From positions 165,220,290 through 165,284,289 of the forward strand of contig CM073885.1 in NCBI GenBank assembly GCA_037176705.1: 64,000 nucleotides of DNA, read 5' to 3'. The position numbers were made by a program, and so were the translations under genes. The notes below the pieces were generated by a model. The model was not told the DNA's origin. It did no database searches and saw only the letters and a list, made by a program, of their open reading frames with translations. Position 1 is the stretch's first letter. Each line of letters begins with the position of its first letter. Source of the stretch: Molossus alvarezi (lineage: Eukaryota > Chordata > Mammalia > Chiroptera > Molossidae). Below are positions 40,301-47,263 of this stretch, piece by piece.

Positions 40301-43300
40301 TTCCATGCAGCTTCTTCTTTAATTCCTTAGTTGTAGGACTTCCATTCAGCTCGATTTCAGGTGGTTTTGAATGATGGCTGCTCCTAGTTTAGTTGTAATT
40401 CTGATGTGGTTGTGGGAGGAGGCGATACTGAGTTTACCTACCCGCCATCTTGACCAGAAGTCTCCTATTATTCATTTTTTAATGAAGGCTATGTCTAGGT
40501 GTTTGCTGAAAGATAAGGTGAAACTGCGACAGTTCTTTTTTTTTTTAATCATCCTCACCCGATGACATTTTTCCATTCTTTGTTCAGGTAGAGTGGGAGG
40601 GAGAGAGAGGAAGAGAGAGAGAGAGAAACATCGACGTGGTCGCCACCCACACAACCAACCAGGGCCGGGGACAAACTGCAACCGAGGTACATGCCCTTAG
40701 CGAGAACTGAACCCGTCTCTCCGGACCACAGGCCGATGCTCTAACCGCTGAGCCAAACCTGCCAGGGTGAAACTGCAACAGTTCTATTCAGGTACTCTGG
40801 GGCCACACTGTTCCTAGGAAGAACCTGCAGTGTCCTTTAACCTAGGAGCATGTCTCTGTCCCTAATCCATGTTCTCACATTCAGGACAGGCAGAGAGCCT
40901 GCAGAGGTTGCAATGACCCTTTCAGACTAGTTATTTAAATTTTTAAACATCTCTTCTCCTTATTTTGAACAAACACTTGCTGGGTATTTTTGTCTTCACC
41001 CTTGTCATTCTTTCCCGTTTAATTTATGTACAAACTATGTCAAAGTTTACTTGCAATTTTGCCATCCTCAGTCAATTGTGTCTCAACTCCACTGCATTGA
41101 CACTACTCTTCATAGTTTTTTATTTTGGCATTAAATACTATTTTGATTAATAATAATTTTCCATTTCCTCTTTTCTTTTCTTATTTCTATTAGGAAATAA
41201 TTGGTGTTTTGGAGAGAGAAATGCATTTTATTTAAATTTTTTTTTTCTTTATTGATTTTAGAGAGAGAGGAAGGGAGAGGAAGAGATAGAAACACTGATG
41301 AGAGAGAGCAATTGGCCACCTTATACAGCCCCCCACTGGGGATCGGGCCCACAACCTAAGCATGTGCCCTGACCGGGAATCGAACCAGCAACTTCTCGGT
41401 GCATGGGTCGACACTCAACCACTGAGCCACACTGGCTGGGCAGGAAATCTATTTTCTATGCCACATTCAGTTGTCCCAAAGAAAATAGTTTATAAATCCA
41501 ACATCTATACTAAATAATAAGTTCTTAAAGGAAAAGACTATATTTTAGTCATATTTGACTTCCCTTGAGAAGCTGAATGCCTTGCATAAAGCAAATGTTC
41601 AAATGATGAGTATATGTTGTTTCATAAAATTTAAAATCCCTAAAGCCTCTCATTACTCCTAAATTCTCAATTAACTTTCTATCCTTTTTCAAATATGGGG
41701 TGGAATCTATCAATAGAAAAGGACCCAGCAATGAGAGAGATGATGGAATTAGCCAAGATTTTAAAACAGTCATTATTGCCCTGGCCAGTTTGGCTCAGTG
41801 GTTAAAGCATCGGCTCGCAGACTAAAGAGAGTCGATTCCAGTCAAGGGCACGTACCTCAGTTGTGGTTCGTCCCCAGCCCTGGTCGGGGTCATGCAAGAA
41901 GCAACCAGTCGATGTGTCCCTCTCACATTGATGTTTTTTTCTCTCTCTCTCTCTCCATCTCTCTCTCCTTCCCTCCCACTCTATCTGAAGATAAAACAGA
42001 AAAATATCCTTGGGTGAGGATTTAAAAAAGAGAAACAAAATAATATAAAACAGTCATTATCAATATCATCAATTTGTTCAAAGACCTAAAGGAAAAAAAA
42101 CATGAGGAGAAAAATTGAAAATACAAAAAAGAATTAATTGAAACTTCTAAAAATGAAAAAGTAACTGAAATGAAAAATTACGCAATGAAAGAAAACACAC
42201 AAAACCCTGAAGATACAGCAATACAATATGCTTCCAAAAGAACAATATGAAGGAAATATATATGTGTGTGTGTATATATATGTATATGTATACACACACA
42301 CACAAACACATAGAAACACACATATAAAATCAGAGGTAAGTGAAGATAGGGGACAGAGAAAATATTTGAAGCTATAATAGCCAAAACCTTCACAAATTTG
42401 ATGAAAACCAGAAACAAGAAAAGTACAACAAGATCCATGTAGTATGAATAAAGAAAAATATATGAAGAACATCATCAAAATGAAATTCATGAAAACAAGT
42501 GATAGAGACAAAATATTAATTGTAGCCAGAGAAATAAACACTACATTAGGAGAAATAAAAATATTATAGACTTCTAGTCAGAAATTAAGTAAACCAGATA
42601 ACAATGAAAACTGCTGAAATTTTTAAAATTCATAGAATGCTATGAAAAGGTCTGAAAAAAAAACAGTGCAACCAAGGAGTAAATAAAAATTATATTTCTC
42701 AATGGAGACAAAATACATTTCTATACAAAAAGAGACGAGATAATTTGTCACCTGCCAAATGTCCATGACAGGAGATTCTAATGGAGGTTTTTCAGGAAGA
42801 AAAAAGAATGTCACATGAAAACTTTCATTTAAAAAGAATGAAAGGACACTGGCACCTGGCATGAGGGTGCTTTGAAGGATCCAGGACATGGGGCTCCATG
42901 AGGTAGCAGACAGCTGGGTTGGTAAGAGAATGGATTTTGGAGCAAAACCTAGGACTTGTCAAATCAGGGAGATGCTGCAACTGCCTCTTAAAAGTCTAGA
43001 AGTTAAGTTCAGAGAAATCTGCAAGGTATGAAGTATCAAGTAAGCACCTTGGAGCCAAAACTGATGTCCAGAATCTGACCATCAGTTGAGAGATGTCACG
43101 AGTGCCTCAAGTGAGTCAGTGAGGTGTGTGCTGATCTTAAGGCAAAGCTGTGTCCTGGTCATTGCTGGGGTTGCGGTTCTAGTCCTAGCTAGGGAAGTAG
43201 AGACTTCAGGCCATTTCTTCTTCCTCTCTCCCCTGAGGTCACCTTGGGTACTGTTAAACTGGTGGGAGAAAAATCAGCACCTGGAAAGACTTGGCCATTT

Positions 43301-46300
43301 ACAAGTTAGTTATAACTAGTACAAGATTTCAGGCAGAAGATGGCAGAGGAAAATATTCTGGATTTTGTGTTATATTGTTAAATTTTGTTCAATCATTTAT
43401 TTACTCAAAAACCTAAAGGATGTGCCTGTGATGAGCAAAGAACTGTGTAATGTGCTGCCATGTATATAAGAGTAAAAAGACTTGTTCTCATCAATGTTTC
43501 TATCTCTCTCTACCTCTCCCTTTCTCTCTAAAAATCAATTACAAAAAACAAAAATTCAAAAAAGACTCTTGCTCTCAAAGAGTATACAATCTAGAGGGTA
43601 AGAGAAACATGCAGACAACTAATGTGAGTTAAAAAATAAATAAATAAATAAAAAGAATGAAAGGTGCAGAAAATATAGCATGTAATATAAAATATTTCCT
43701 GTCTTTTTTTAAACCTTTCAATAAATATTTGATTACTTAATCCAAAAAAAAACCCGAAACAACAACAACATATTCTGGGATGTGTAACACCTGTAGCACT
43801 AAAATGCATGATAGTAACAGCGAAACAGACAGGAGGGTGAAATGAAAGTACACTGTTGTACTTCATATATGATGTATTATAATGATATTTGAAGGCAGGC
43901 TCCCATAAATTAAAGATGCATATTGGAAACCCTAGAAGAACTACTAAGAAAATAAAAACAGATATATAATTGGATACACCTGTAAGCCAAGAGTGGAGAA
44001 TGATGAAATATTAAAAAATCAAAAGGAAGTCAGAAAAAGAGGGTAAAATGATTAAAATAAAAGATTAGAAAAATAGAAAACAAATGACAGTGTAATAGAA
44101 TTAAGCCCAATAAGACTAAAAGTAAATGGTACAAACACTCCAATTAAAAGGCAGAGATTCAACAAGTAAAAAATCAAAACTGAACTGTATGATATTTATA
44201 GTAAATCTAATTTCAATAAAAGGACACAGATAAGATCAAATTAAAAGCATGGAAAGATATATACACACAGACACTAATCATAAGAAAGCAGAAGTGGTTT
44301 ATTAATATCAAAAAAAGTAGACTTCAGAAGAAAACAGGGAAAAATGGAGTAAACAAAGATTTTTTTCGGACACAAAAAGTTTCCCATTAAAGAAAAAAGT
44401 AATAAATGACTTTTGCATTTTGATGAACACAGTAAAGGAAAATTAAAAGACACATTACAAAAGTGGAGAAAATACTTGTTATACATATTTTTTTATTTTT
44501 ATTTTTTTATCCTCACCCGAGGACATTTTTACATTAATCTTCAGATAGAGCTGGAGGGAGAGAGCGAAGAAGAGAGAGAGAGACATGTTGATTGCTTGCC
44601 ACCTGCACAACCCCAACCAGGGCCAGGGATGAACCGCAACCGAGATACGTGCCCTTGGCTGGAATTGAACCCAGAACTATTTGGTGCATGGGTGATGCTC
44701 TTACCGCTGAGCCACACCAACCAGGGTTATACATATTTCTAATAAATAACTTGAATTCAGAAAATGTAAACAACTCTTAAATAATACAAATGTAGCAAAT
44801 AATAAAAATAGGGCAAAAAAAATTCATCACAGAAGACAGAGATATGGCCAATAAGCATATAAAAAGATATTCAACATTTTTTATCATCAGAAAAATACAA
44901 ACTAAACTCACAATACCACACACACACAAAAAAATCACAATAACACTCTATGCTCACAGAGAGGCTAAAATGTAAAAGACTGAAAATAGCAAGTGTTAGT
45001 TAAATCTGAAACAACTCAAACACTTAAACATTGTGAGATTGTAATATGGTACAAACACAAAGGAAAACAATTAGCATTTTCTCATAAAGGTAAAGAAATT
45101 TACCATATAACCCAACAATTCTACTCTTAGGTATTTATCCACAAGAAGTAAAACAAAGGTCCAACAAAAACTTGTACATGAATGTTGATGGTAACTTTTT
45201 TGTAATAGTCAAACAACTGGAAAAAAACCTAAACGTCTATCAATATCATATAAATGGATATACATATTATTATAATCCATTCCACAGAATATTACTCAGC
45301 AGTAATTAAAAAAAGGGCAGACTACTGATATACATAAAACATGGGAGAATTTCAAAAACAGTACACTAAAAAGAAGTTATCCACCAAAAAATTACACTTA
45401 TGATTTTATTAATGAAAAAATGTTTTATTTAAAAAATTTAATCTGTAATGACTAAAGCAGATCAATGGGTTCTCTGGGGTTGGGGTCAGAGACTGACTAA
45501 AACAGGGCACAACATTTCAGGGTGATGGATGTTCTAAGTCTTGATTCTGATGGTGGTGGTTACACTGTTGCATATATTGGTCAAAACTCAAACTGCAACC
45601 TTAAAATGGGTACAATTTATTGTATATAAATGATGGCTTCAAGAGAAATTTGTGTGTAAAATTTTTCACAAAAAATAGGGAGAAAAAACACAATTTCATA
45701 TTATTTTTAAAATAACTTGATGTACTTCAGTGTTAAATATTTCTGCTAAGCTCATCATACATGAAATAGTACCTTTAATTTTGACAGGCTTGCTGAAATA
45801 ATAGCAAAAATTTTTGCCAAGTTGTGTCTTTCTTTCTGGAATTGTAAGTGAACACAATAATACTACCCGTTCATACTGTGAACTGGGTATTGTTAGTGAA
45901 CACCCCAGAGGCTGTCTCACTGTTAAGCTAATAATGCTGATGCTTGTGTGTTAGAGAATAAATTTTGGATGTCCTTCTTCCTGCTCACCCCAAAAAAAGT
46001 AATAGCCAGTGACTGCCTGCCTGTCTTGTTTTCACTCCTGCTATACTATCCATATACATAGTACATGAGTATTGCTTAAAAGTAAAGAATTAAGCAAAGT
46101 TTAATATAATTACAGAACCAAGCATTTAGAAATCAAGCATCTTCTTCTAGTTCAGTTCTTTCCCAGAGACCAAAATACTGGTCTCGGTCTGTCTCTGTCC
46201 CTCTCTCTCTCTAGAAATTTAAAAAAGAGTAAGGCAAAAATAGCATGTTATTATTTGATAAAATATAAACTGTTAATTCCCTTTTCCTAGACCTTTTCAT

Positions 46301-46513
46301 TTATATATGCCTTATCCTTGAATTAAGATACTAGTACCATGCAATGTTTTTCAATCATTCTCCTTGCTATATACTTACTAAAACAATAGTAATAGTTACT
46401 CACTTCAATTGTCTTGGCCAGTAACTGTGTGTGAGGAAAATTATACTTGTACACTTCATTAGCGACATGGTTTACATCAATGGCGGCCACCACGTGTGCA
46501 GGCACACAGCTTT
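12928..46513 (-). CDS. TRDMT1: TRDMT1 (DNMT2) tRNA cytosine-5 methyltransferase, exons 2-11 (exon 1 outside window)
   Basis: Known role: moves a methyl group from S-adenosylmethionine to C38 in the anticodon loop of tRNA-Asp (also Gly and Val tRNAs in animals), protecting the tRNA from cleavage. Seen here: ten exons in order on the minus strand at 46404-46513, 32182-32258, 29959-30030, 29024-29089, 27725-27794, 26347-26430, 24504-24847, 22501-22558, 19998-20127 and 12928-13028. All have AG acceptors, all internal ones have GT donors, and phases are continuous. They give 1112 coding bases. The 391-residue human protein leaves 64 bases for exon 1, so no net indel is implied. Motifs (numbered as in human): D34 of AIDVN, PPCQ with catalytic C79, E119-N120-V121, R160/R162, C292 of the DNMT2-specific CFT, and G374-N375-S376. 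The reading frame is intact, so this is a functional gene and not a retrocopy. Intron 1 exceeds 17.4 kb. The start codon, motif I and the promoter are not visible. Confidence 0.97.
13147..13372. mobile_element. SPIN-like non-autonomous hAT element
   Basis: 226 bp with a perfect 16-bp terminal inverted repeat cagtggttctcaacct. The interior phrases match the SPIN (Space Invaders) family: cctaatgctgcg, gatggtcttaggcgacccc and caaaggggtcacgaccc. A second internal inverted repeat cctaagaccat/atggtcttagg is present. Flanks share only taagg, so the 8-bp target duplication is weak. Lies in TRDMT1 intron 10, 118 bp upstream of the last exon. Confidence 0.88.
13590..13745 (-). mobile_element. Old L1M 3' UTR, left part (split by a later L1)
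   Basis: Antisense L1M 3' end (gagatacaattcacattc, tacaattcagtggttttta). Continues at 16111 after the intervening sense L1. Confidence 0.75.
13849..14060 (-). mobile_element. VES SINE, class B
   Basis: Antisense copy in the L1 ORF2; target duplication attc(c/t)caccattttt at 13833 and 14062. Confidence 0.9.
14329..14577 (+). mobile_element. VES SINE, class A
   Basis: Sense copy with target duplication agaaaacaatgcaa at 14315-14328 and 14578-14591, inside L1 ORF2. Confidence 0.95.
15790..15895 (+). mobile_element. Short bat L1 3' end
   Basis: Ggaggaaggagggtcaatgg, then catctgtaatactttcaac and an A-rich tail. A separate, younger, strongly 5'-truncated insertion in the surrounding L1. Confidence 0.65.
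15949..15980. repeat. (CA)n microsatellite
   Basis: About 15 CA units inside the L1 3' UTR. Confidence 0.95.
16111..16860 (-). mobile_element. Old L1M, right part (continues 13590-13745)
   Basis: Antisense ORF2 end: cttctttcacttagcataat, ttatccattcatccattgat, gggtgaaattgctgggtc. Joins in register with the left part once the sense L1 is removed. Confidence 0.85.
16861..17590. other. TRDMT1 intron 10, unannotated AT-rich sequence
   Basis: No gene, RNA or recognisable element seen; a short (AT)n lies near 17071. Confidence 0.5.
17591..17772 (+). mobile_element. 5'-truncated bat L1 3' UTR
   Basis: Gcatatatacataaccaatg, G-rich tract, then acatttataatactttcagc and an A-rich end. Confidence 0.8.
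17773..18285. other. Intron 10, unannotated
   Basis: Contains a short open frame (17863-18072) without recognisable similarity; nothing supports coding. Confidence 0.5.
18290..18480 (-). repeat. MIR SINE relic
   Basis: Reverse-strand MIR pattern: ccattttatagaggcataaa, ggcagagagtggttaag, gctaggattcaaactcactc. Ancient mammal-wide SINE. Confidence 0.85.
18481..19997. other. Intron 10, mostly unannotated with a GC-richer patch
   Basis: A GC-rich patch at about 19080-19480 has open frames on both strands, but no splice-supported exon or known domain was recognised. Confidence 0.45.
19998..20127 (-). CDS. TRDMT1: TRDMT1 exon 10
   Basis: 130 bp, phase 0 in and phase 1 out, acceptor ctcacag, donor gtatgt. 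Encodes [20 protein letters not shown], then [19 protein letters not shown] and the first base of Gly359. The [16 protein letters not shown] helix region precedes motif X. Confidence 0.96.
20920..21092 (+). mobile_element. 5'-truncated bat L1 3' UTR
   Basis: Aaataaaccacagaactgat, then gaccaatggacatggacag, G-rich tract and aacatctgtaac before an aaataaata tail. In TRDMT1 intron 9. Confidence 0.8.
21093..22029. other. Intron 9, AT-rich, nothing recognised
   Basis: No gene or named repeat seen. Confidence 0.5.
22030..22238 (+). mobile_element. VES SINE, class B
   Basis: Head ctggcctgtgtggctcagtg, B-box-like ggttcgattgc, middle gatccccagtggggggcatg, and end aaaatcaataaa. Short target duplication aaatacaga at both sides. 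Lies in intron 9, about 260 bp downstream of exon 9. Confidence 0.92.
22361..22390. repeat. (TA)n(TG)n microsatellite
   Basis: Tatatatatg followed by about 11 TG units. Confidence 0.9.
22501..22558 (-). CDS. TRDMT1: TRDMT1 exon 9
   Basis: 58 bp, acceptor tttcag, donor gtacga (weak after GTA). Completes Gly296, then [19 protein letters not shown]. It directly follows the CFT motif. Too short for an ORF scan; identified by homology and phase fit. Confidence 0.95.
22559..24503. other. TRDMT1 intron 8
   Basis: 1945 bp, AT-rich. A moderate-GC patch near 22930-23110 has no similarity I can recognise. No mobile element was identified with confidence. Confidence 0.6.
24504..24847 (-). CDS. TRDMT1: TRDMT1 exon 8 (target recognition region, CFT motif)
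   Basis: 344 bp, the largest coding exon. Acceptor tgccag, donor gtaggt. Encodes residues 182-295 plus two bases of the glycine codon 296. The first half (after [10 protein letters not shown]) is the poorly conserved charged linker. The second half holds [20 protein letters not shown] and the end RRSMCFTK. The CFT triad at 292-294 is diagnostic of DNMT2 against DNMT1/3. Confidence 0.97.
25861..26113 (-). mobile_element. VES SINE, class A
   Basis: Antisense (sense to TRDMT1) in intron 7, 233 bp downstream of exon 7. Target duplication about taactc(t/a)ttttttt on both sides. The 3' hairpin is altered (cctcactcgagagg). Confidence 0.93.
26347..26430 (-). CDS. TRDMT1: TRDMT1 exon 7 (RxR motif VIII)
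   Basis: 84 bp = exactly 28 codons, phase 0 at both ends. Acceptor tttcag, donor gtatta (non-consensus after position 4). Begins [13 protein letters not shown]160 and R162 form the motif VIII pair. Ends FQAPGQ. Confidence 0.96.
26431..27724. other. TRDMT1 intron 6
   Basis: 1294 bp of AT-rich sequence; no element recognised. Confidence 0.6.
27725..27794 (-). CDS. TRDMT1: TRDMT1 exon 6
   Basis: 70 bp, acceptor tttcag, donor gtaggt. Completes the split Arg, then encodes [19 protein letters not shown] and ends SPTS at a codon boundary. Lies within the catalytic domain between motifs VI and VIII. Confidence 0.96.
28255..28706 (-). mobile_element. L1 with 5' inversion (twin priming)
   Basis: Antisense L1 3' UTR from 28255 to about 28598, then sense-oriented ORF2 sequence (tggataaagaagatgtggta, caacatggatgggtctt) to about 28706. 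Flanked by an imperfect 13-bp duplication ending acaattctt/ccaattctt. In TRDMT1 intron 5. Confidence 0.8.
29024..29089 (-). CDS. TRDMT1: TRDMT1 exon 5 (ENV motif VI)
   Basis: 66 bp. The acceptor has a nine-T tract before tag; the donor is gtaaaa. Encodes [20 protein letters not shown] followed by Thr and a split Arg. E119-N120-V121 is motif VI, where the Glu protonates the target cytosine in this enzyme class. A VES SINE sits 127 bp upstream in intron 4. Confidence 0.96.
29217..29456 (-). mobile_element. VES SINE, class A
   Basis: Perfect 17-bp target duplication ctgaactctcttttttt at 29200-29216 and 29457-29473. In intron 4, same orientation as TRDMT1, with its A-rich tail towards exon 5. 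Confidence 0.96.
29474..29958. other. Rest of TRDMT1 intron 4
   Basis: Single-copy-looking; no element seen. Confidence 0.5.
29959..30030 (-). CDS. TRDMT1: TRDMT1 exon 4
   Basis: 72 bp, acceptor ctttag, donor gtaaaa. Encodes the rest of Arg84 to residue 107 plus two bases of codon 108: [15 protein letters not shown] then LYILDILP. It follows the catalytic loop. Residue 87 is Val where human has Arg, at a position that seems variable in mammals. Confidence 0.96.
30340..30374. repeat. (CA)n microsatellite
   Basis: CA run with one G interruption, in intron 3. Confidence 0.95.
30650..30755 (+). mobile_element. L1MA-type 3' end fragment
   Basis: Gctgtatacctgaaactaatg, then aatgtcaactgtaattg and an A-run; the last ~100 bp of an L1. 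Confidence 0.6.
31080..31912 (-). mobile_element. Tigger/pogo-like DNA transposon remnant
   Basis: Minus-strand text from 31912 begins tacagtcatggaccgttta and runs through ctacacacctaggctac and ctgtacagcatgttactg, a widespread mammalian DNA-transposon consensus. The left part (gcattactcacgtgtctgtg) matches the same family. No transposase frame survives. In intron 3. Confidence 0.5.
32182..32258 (-). CDS. TRDMT1: TRDMT1 exon 3 (PPCQ catalytic loop)
   Basis: 77 bp, acceptor ccttag, donor gtatgt. Encodes residues 59-83 plus two bases of codon 84, beginning [12 protein letters not shown] and ending MSPPCQPFT. This is methyltransferase motif IV; the Cys falls at residue 79, the nucleophile of DNMT2. 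Residue 71 is Asn where the human protein has Asp, a substitution I recall also from rodents. Confidence 0.97.
32259..33135. other. Start of TRDMT1 intron 2, unannotated
   Basis: A GC-richer patch at 32430-32570 could be a decayed MIR, but this is weak. No gene seen. Confidence 0.4.
33151..33407 (+). mobile_element. VES SINE, class A
   Basis: Perfect target duplication aaaagtttaaatgta at 33136-33150 and 33408-33422; tail of aataaataaa units. Confidence 0.96.
33552..33641 (+). mobile_element. Head-only VES SINE copy
   Basis: 90-bp insertion holding only the tRNA-like head (ccctggccagtttggctcag to ggttcggttcc) and a short tttatttctaaataaat tail. Perfect 15-bp target duplication aaagaaaacaatctg at 33537-33551 and 33642-33656. 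Confidence 0.92.
34081..34285 (-). mobile_element. VES SINE, class B
   Basis: Perfect target duplication cacaaattatctt at 34068-34080 and 34286-34298; contains an (AG)n run. Confidence 0.95.
34303..35004. mobile_element. Tigger-like non-autonomous DNA transposon (split by a hAT MITE)
   Basis: Terminal inverted repeats cagttaacccttgaataac on the left and cagttgacccgtgaacag (reverse complement of the right end), flanked by TA on both sides. Interrupted at 34405-34685. Confidence 0.8.
34405..34685. mobile_element. hAT MITE nested in the Tigger-like element
   Basis: 281 bp with ends cagctattttcaacc and cagcgattttcaactgg. 8-bp target duplication (t/a)tctatgc at 34397-34404 and 34686-34693, the hAT hallmark. 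Same family as 46632-46920. Confidence 0.88.
35025..35235 (-). mobile_element. Old VES-like SINE
   Basis: Tcctcaccccaggatatttt, gagagagagtgaaaaacatc, then a decayed head (gatgatgcttcaaccaactg). More diverged than the other copies. Confidence 0.6.
35240..35545 (-). mobile_element. 5'-truncated L1 3' UTR, antisense
   Basis: Aagtctccttccatcaccat, then ccatactgttgtctgtgtcc and acatataagtgaaatcatatg. Confidence 0.8.
35546..36450 (-). mobile_element. Old L1M ORF2 fragment, antisense (tentative)
   Basis: Gtgcaaatccttgtcttatt, aacacgccactggatttgg and tgcctttaagtccatctta resemble decayed antisense ORF2. Boundaries are uncertain. Also contains L2-like text further right at 36465-36590. Confidence 0.4.
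36451..38077. other. Intron 2, L2-like relic and unannotated sequence
   Basis: L2-like text at about 36465-36590. A GC-richer patch at 36690-37150 contains a directly repeated cacactccaggcct. No gene seen. Confidence 0.45.
38094..40465 (-). mobile_element. Full-length ORF2-less L1 (HAL1-like)
   Basis: On the minus strand: a start with gagacttctggtcaagatgg (L1 5' end), a 5' UTR to about 39250, then decayed ORF1. ORF1 shows the coiled-coil part with [19 protein letters not shown], the core with [16 protein letters not shown] and a C-terminus with [20 protein letters not shown]. The first ten codons of ORF2 ([10 protein letters not shown]) follow, and the sequence then passes straight into the L1 3' UTR at about 38400. 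Target duplication tattattcatttttaa at 38078-38093 and 40466-40482 (one extra T) shows that it inserted as one unit. ORF1 has several stops. Confidence 0.85.
40537..40765 (-). mobile_element. VES SINE, class A
   Basis: Target duplication ggtgaaactgc(g/a)acagttct at 40517-40536 and 40766-40785. Confidence 0.95.
40786..41221. other. Intron 2, unannotated
   Basis: Nothing recognised. Confidence 0.4.
41232..41442 (-). mobile_element. VES SINE, class B
   Basis: Cccccactggggatcgggcc, ccgggaatcgaaccagcaac, and head gagccacactggctgggc. The target duplication is not clear. Confidence 0.9.
41777..42045 (+). mobile_element. VES SINE, class A
   Basis: Perfect target duplication taaaacagtcattat at 41762-41776 and 42046-42060; inserted in old HAL1-like sequence. 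Confidence 0.95.
42061..44440 (+). mobile_element. Old HAL1/L1 ORF1-type sequence, sense (tentative)
   Basis: A-rich, HAL1-like text (catcatcaaaatgaaattca, gtagccagagaaataaaca, ggtttttcaggaagaaaaaag). No intact frame. A VES tail fragment lies at about 43476-43545 and an alternating TG/CA tract at 42255-42312. Confidence 0.45.
43476..43545 (+). mobile_element. 5'-truncated VES SINE tail
   Basis: Tcatcaatgtttctatctctc then ctctctaaaaatcaattac: only the 3' third of a class B SINE. Confidence 0.6.
44441..45660 (+). mobile_element. Old L1M ORF2 end and 3' UTR, sense
   Basis: Agacagagatatggccaataa, cccaacaattctactcttagg, gaatattactcagcagtaat, then ggggttggggtcagagact. Broken by a VES SINE. Confidence 0.8.
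44491..44725 (-). mobile_element. VES SINE, class A
   Basis: Target duplication gttatacatattt at 44478-44490 and 44726-44738. Confidence 0.95.
45661..46403. other. End of TRDMT1 intron 2
   Basis: Single-copy-looking; nothing recognised. Confidence 0.5.
46404..46513 (-). CDS. TRDMT1: TRDMT1 exon 2
   Basis: 110 bp, phase 1 in and phase 0 out. Acceptor ttacag, donor gtgagt. Encodes residues 22(split)-58, starting [14 protein letters not shown] and ending AKTIE. D34 of AIDVN is the motif II acidic residue that contacts the SAM ribose in this family. A hAT-like MITE ends only 118 bp upstream in intron 1. Confidence 0.96.
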
Positions 46514-46631
46514 CTGTAACGAGAAATGGAATATCTTAAAATGTCCAGTCCTCAACATCGATTTGCTCTTATAGAGAGAAGTCAAATAACGAACTTCACA
46601 CACATTTCCTCACTTCCTCAGTTATATAGTT

Positions 46632-46920
46632 CAGTGATTTTCAACTGGTGTGCTACAAGAACTGTTAAAACCTGCAATACCTGACTACTTAGTCATGGGC
46701 ATTGACCTCATTTCCCTTTGTCAAATAAAAAAATGACAACAGCCGACACAACAATAGCCATCCAGTGTGAATTAATCGAAACTGTATCTAATTTTTTTTG
46801 TCAGATCAGCAAAAAATGTATTTTTTGGTGGGCTGCAAAAATTCTTTAGCTCCTCTGCCCAAAGAATTTTAGTTATTAATTTATGTATGTCATGAGATAA
46901 AAAAGGGTTGAAAATCACTG
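46632..46920. mobile_element. hAT MITE, same family as 34405-34685, opposite orientation
   Basis: 289 bp with ends cagtgattttcaactgg and cagtgattttcaaccc. Interior agrees with the other copy in reverse (ctttgtcaaataaaaaaatg, acaatagccatccagtgtga). In intron 1, 118 bp upstream of exon 2. The 8-bp target duplication is decayed. Confidence 0.85.
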
Positions 46921-47263
46921 ATCTACATGAATCTCAGATTGTCAACTGATGACAAGGCCAGACATGAAGTGGAATATTTAGTACTTCTGATTCATCTCTC
47001 TAACAGCATTCCAATGCTAAAAATAAGATTTAAGTGTTTTAGTCATTATCTCATAGTTGCTTTCCACTCTCCATTAAGATATACACTTATGAGTTAAATT
47101 TAAAGTTTTCCTAAGTTAAACCAAACATAGGAAACGGAAGTATATTCTTAAAAACCATATCACTTTGAACCTTAGATAAATAATTATTTTTTGTTCCTCA
47201 CCTTCTAACATTAATACAAAGCTGCTTCACAATACCACTGAAAATACTTTTAGGTAAGTGTTT

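Noticed and set aside
39602..40374. Cluster of open frames on both strands near 40 kb
   Set aside because: They fall in the 5' UTR of the ORF2-less L1; overlapping frames on both strands are typical of GC-rich non-coding DNA.
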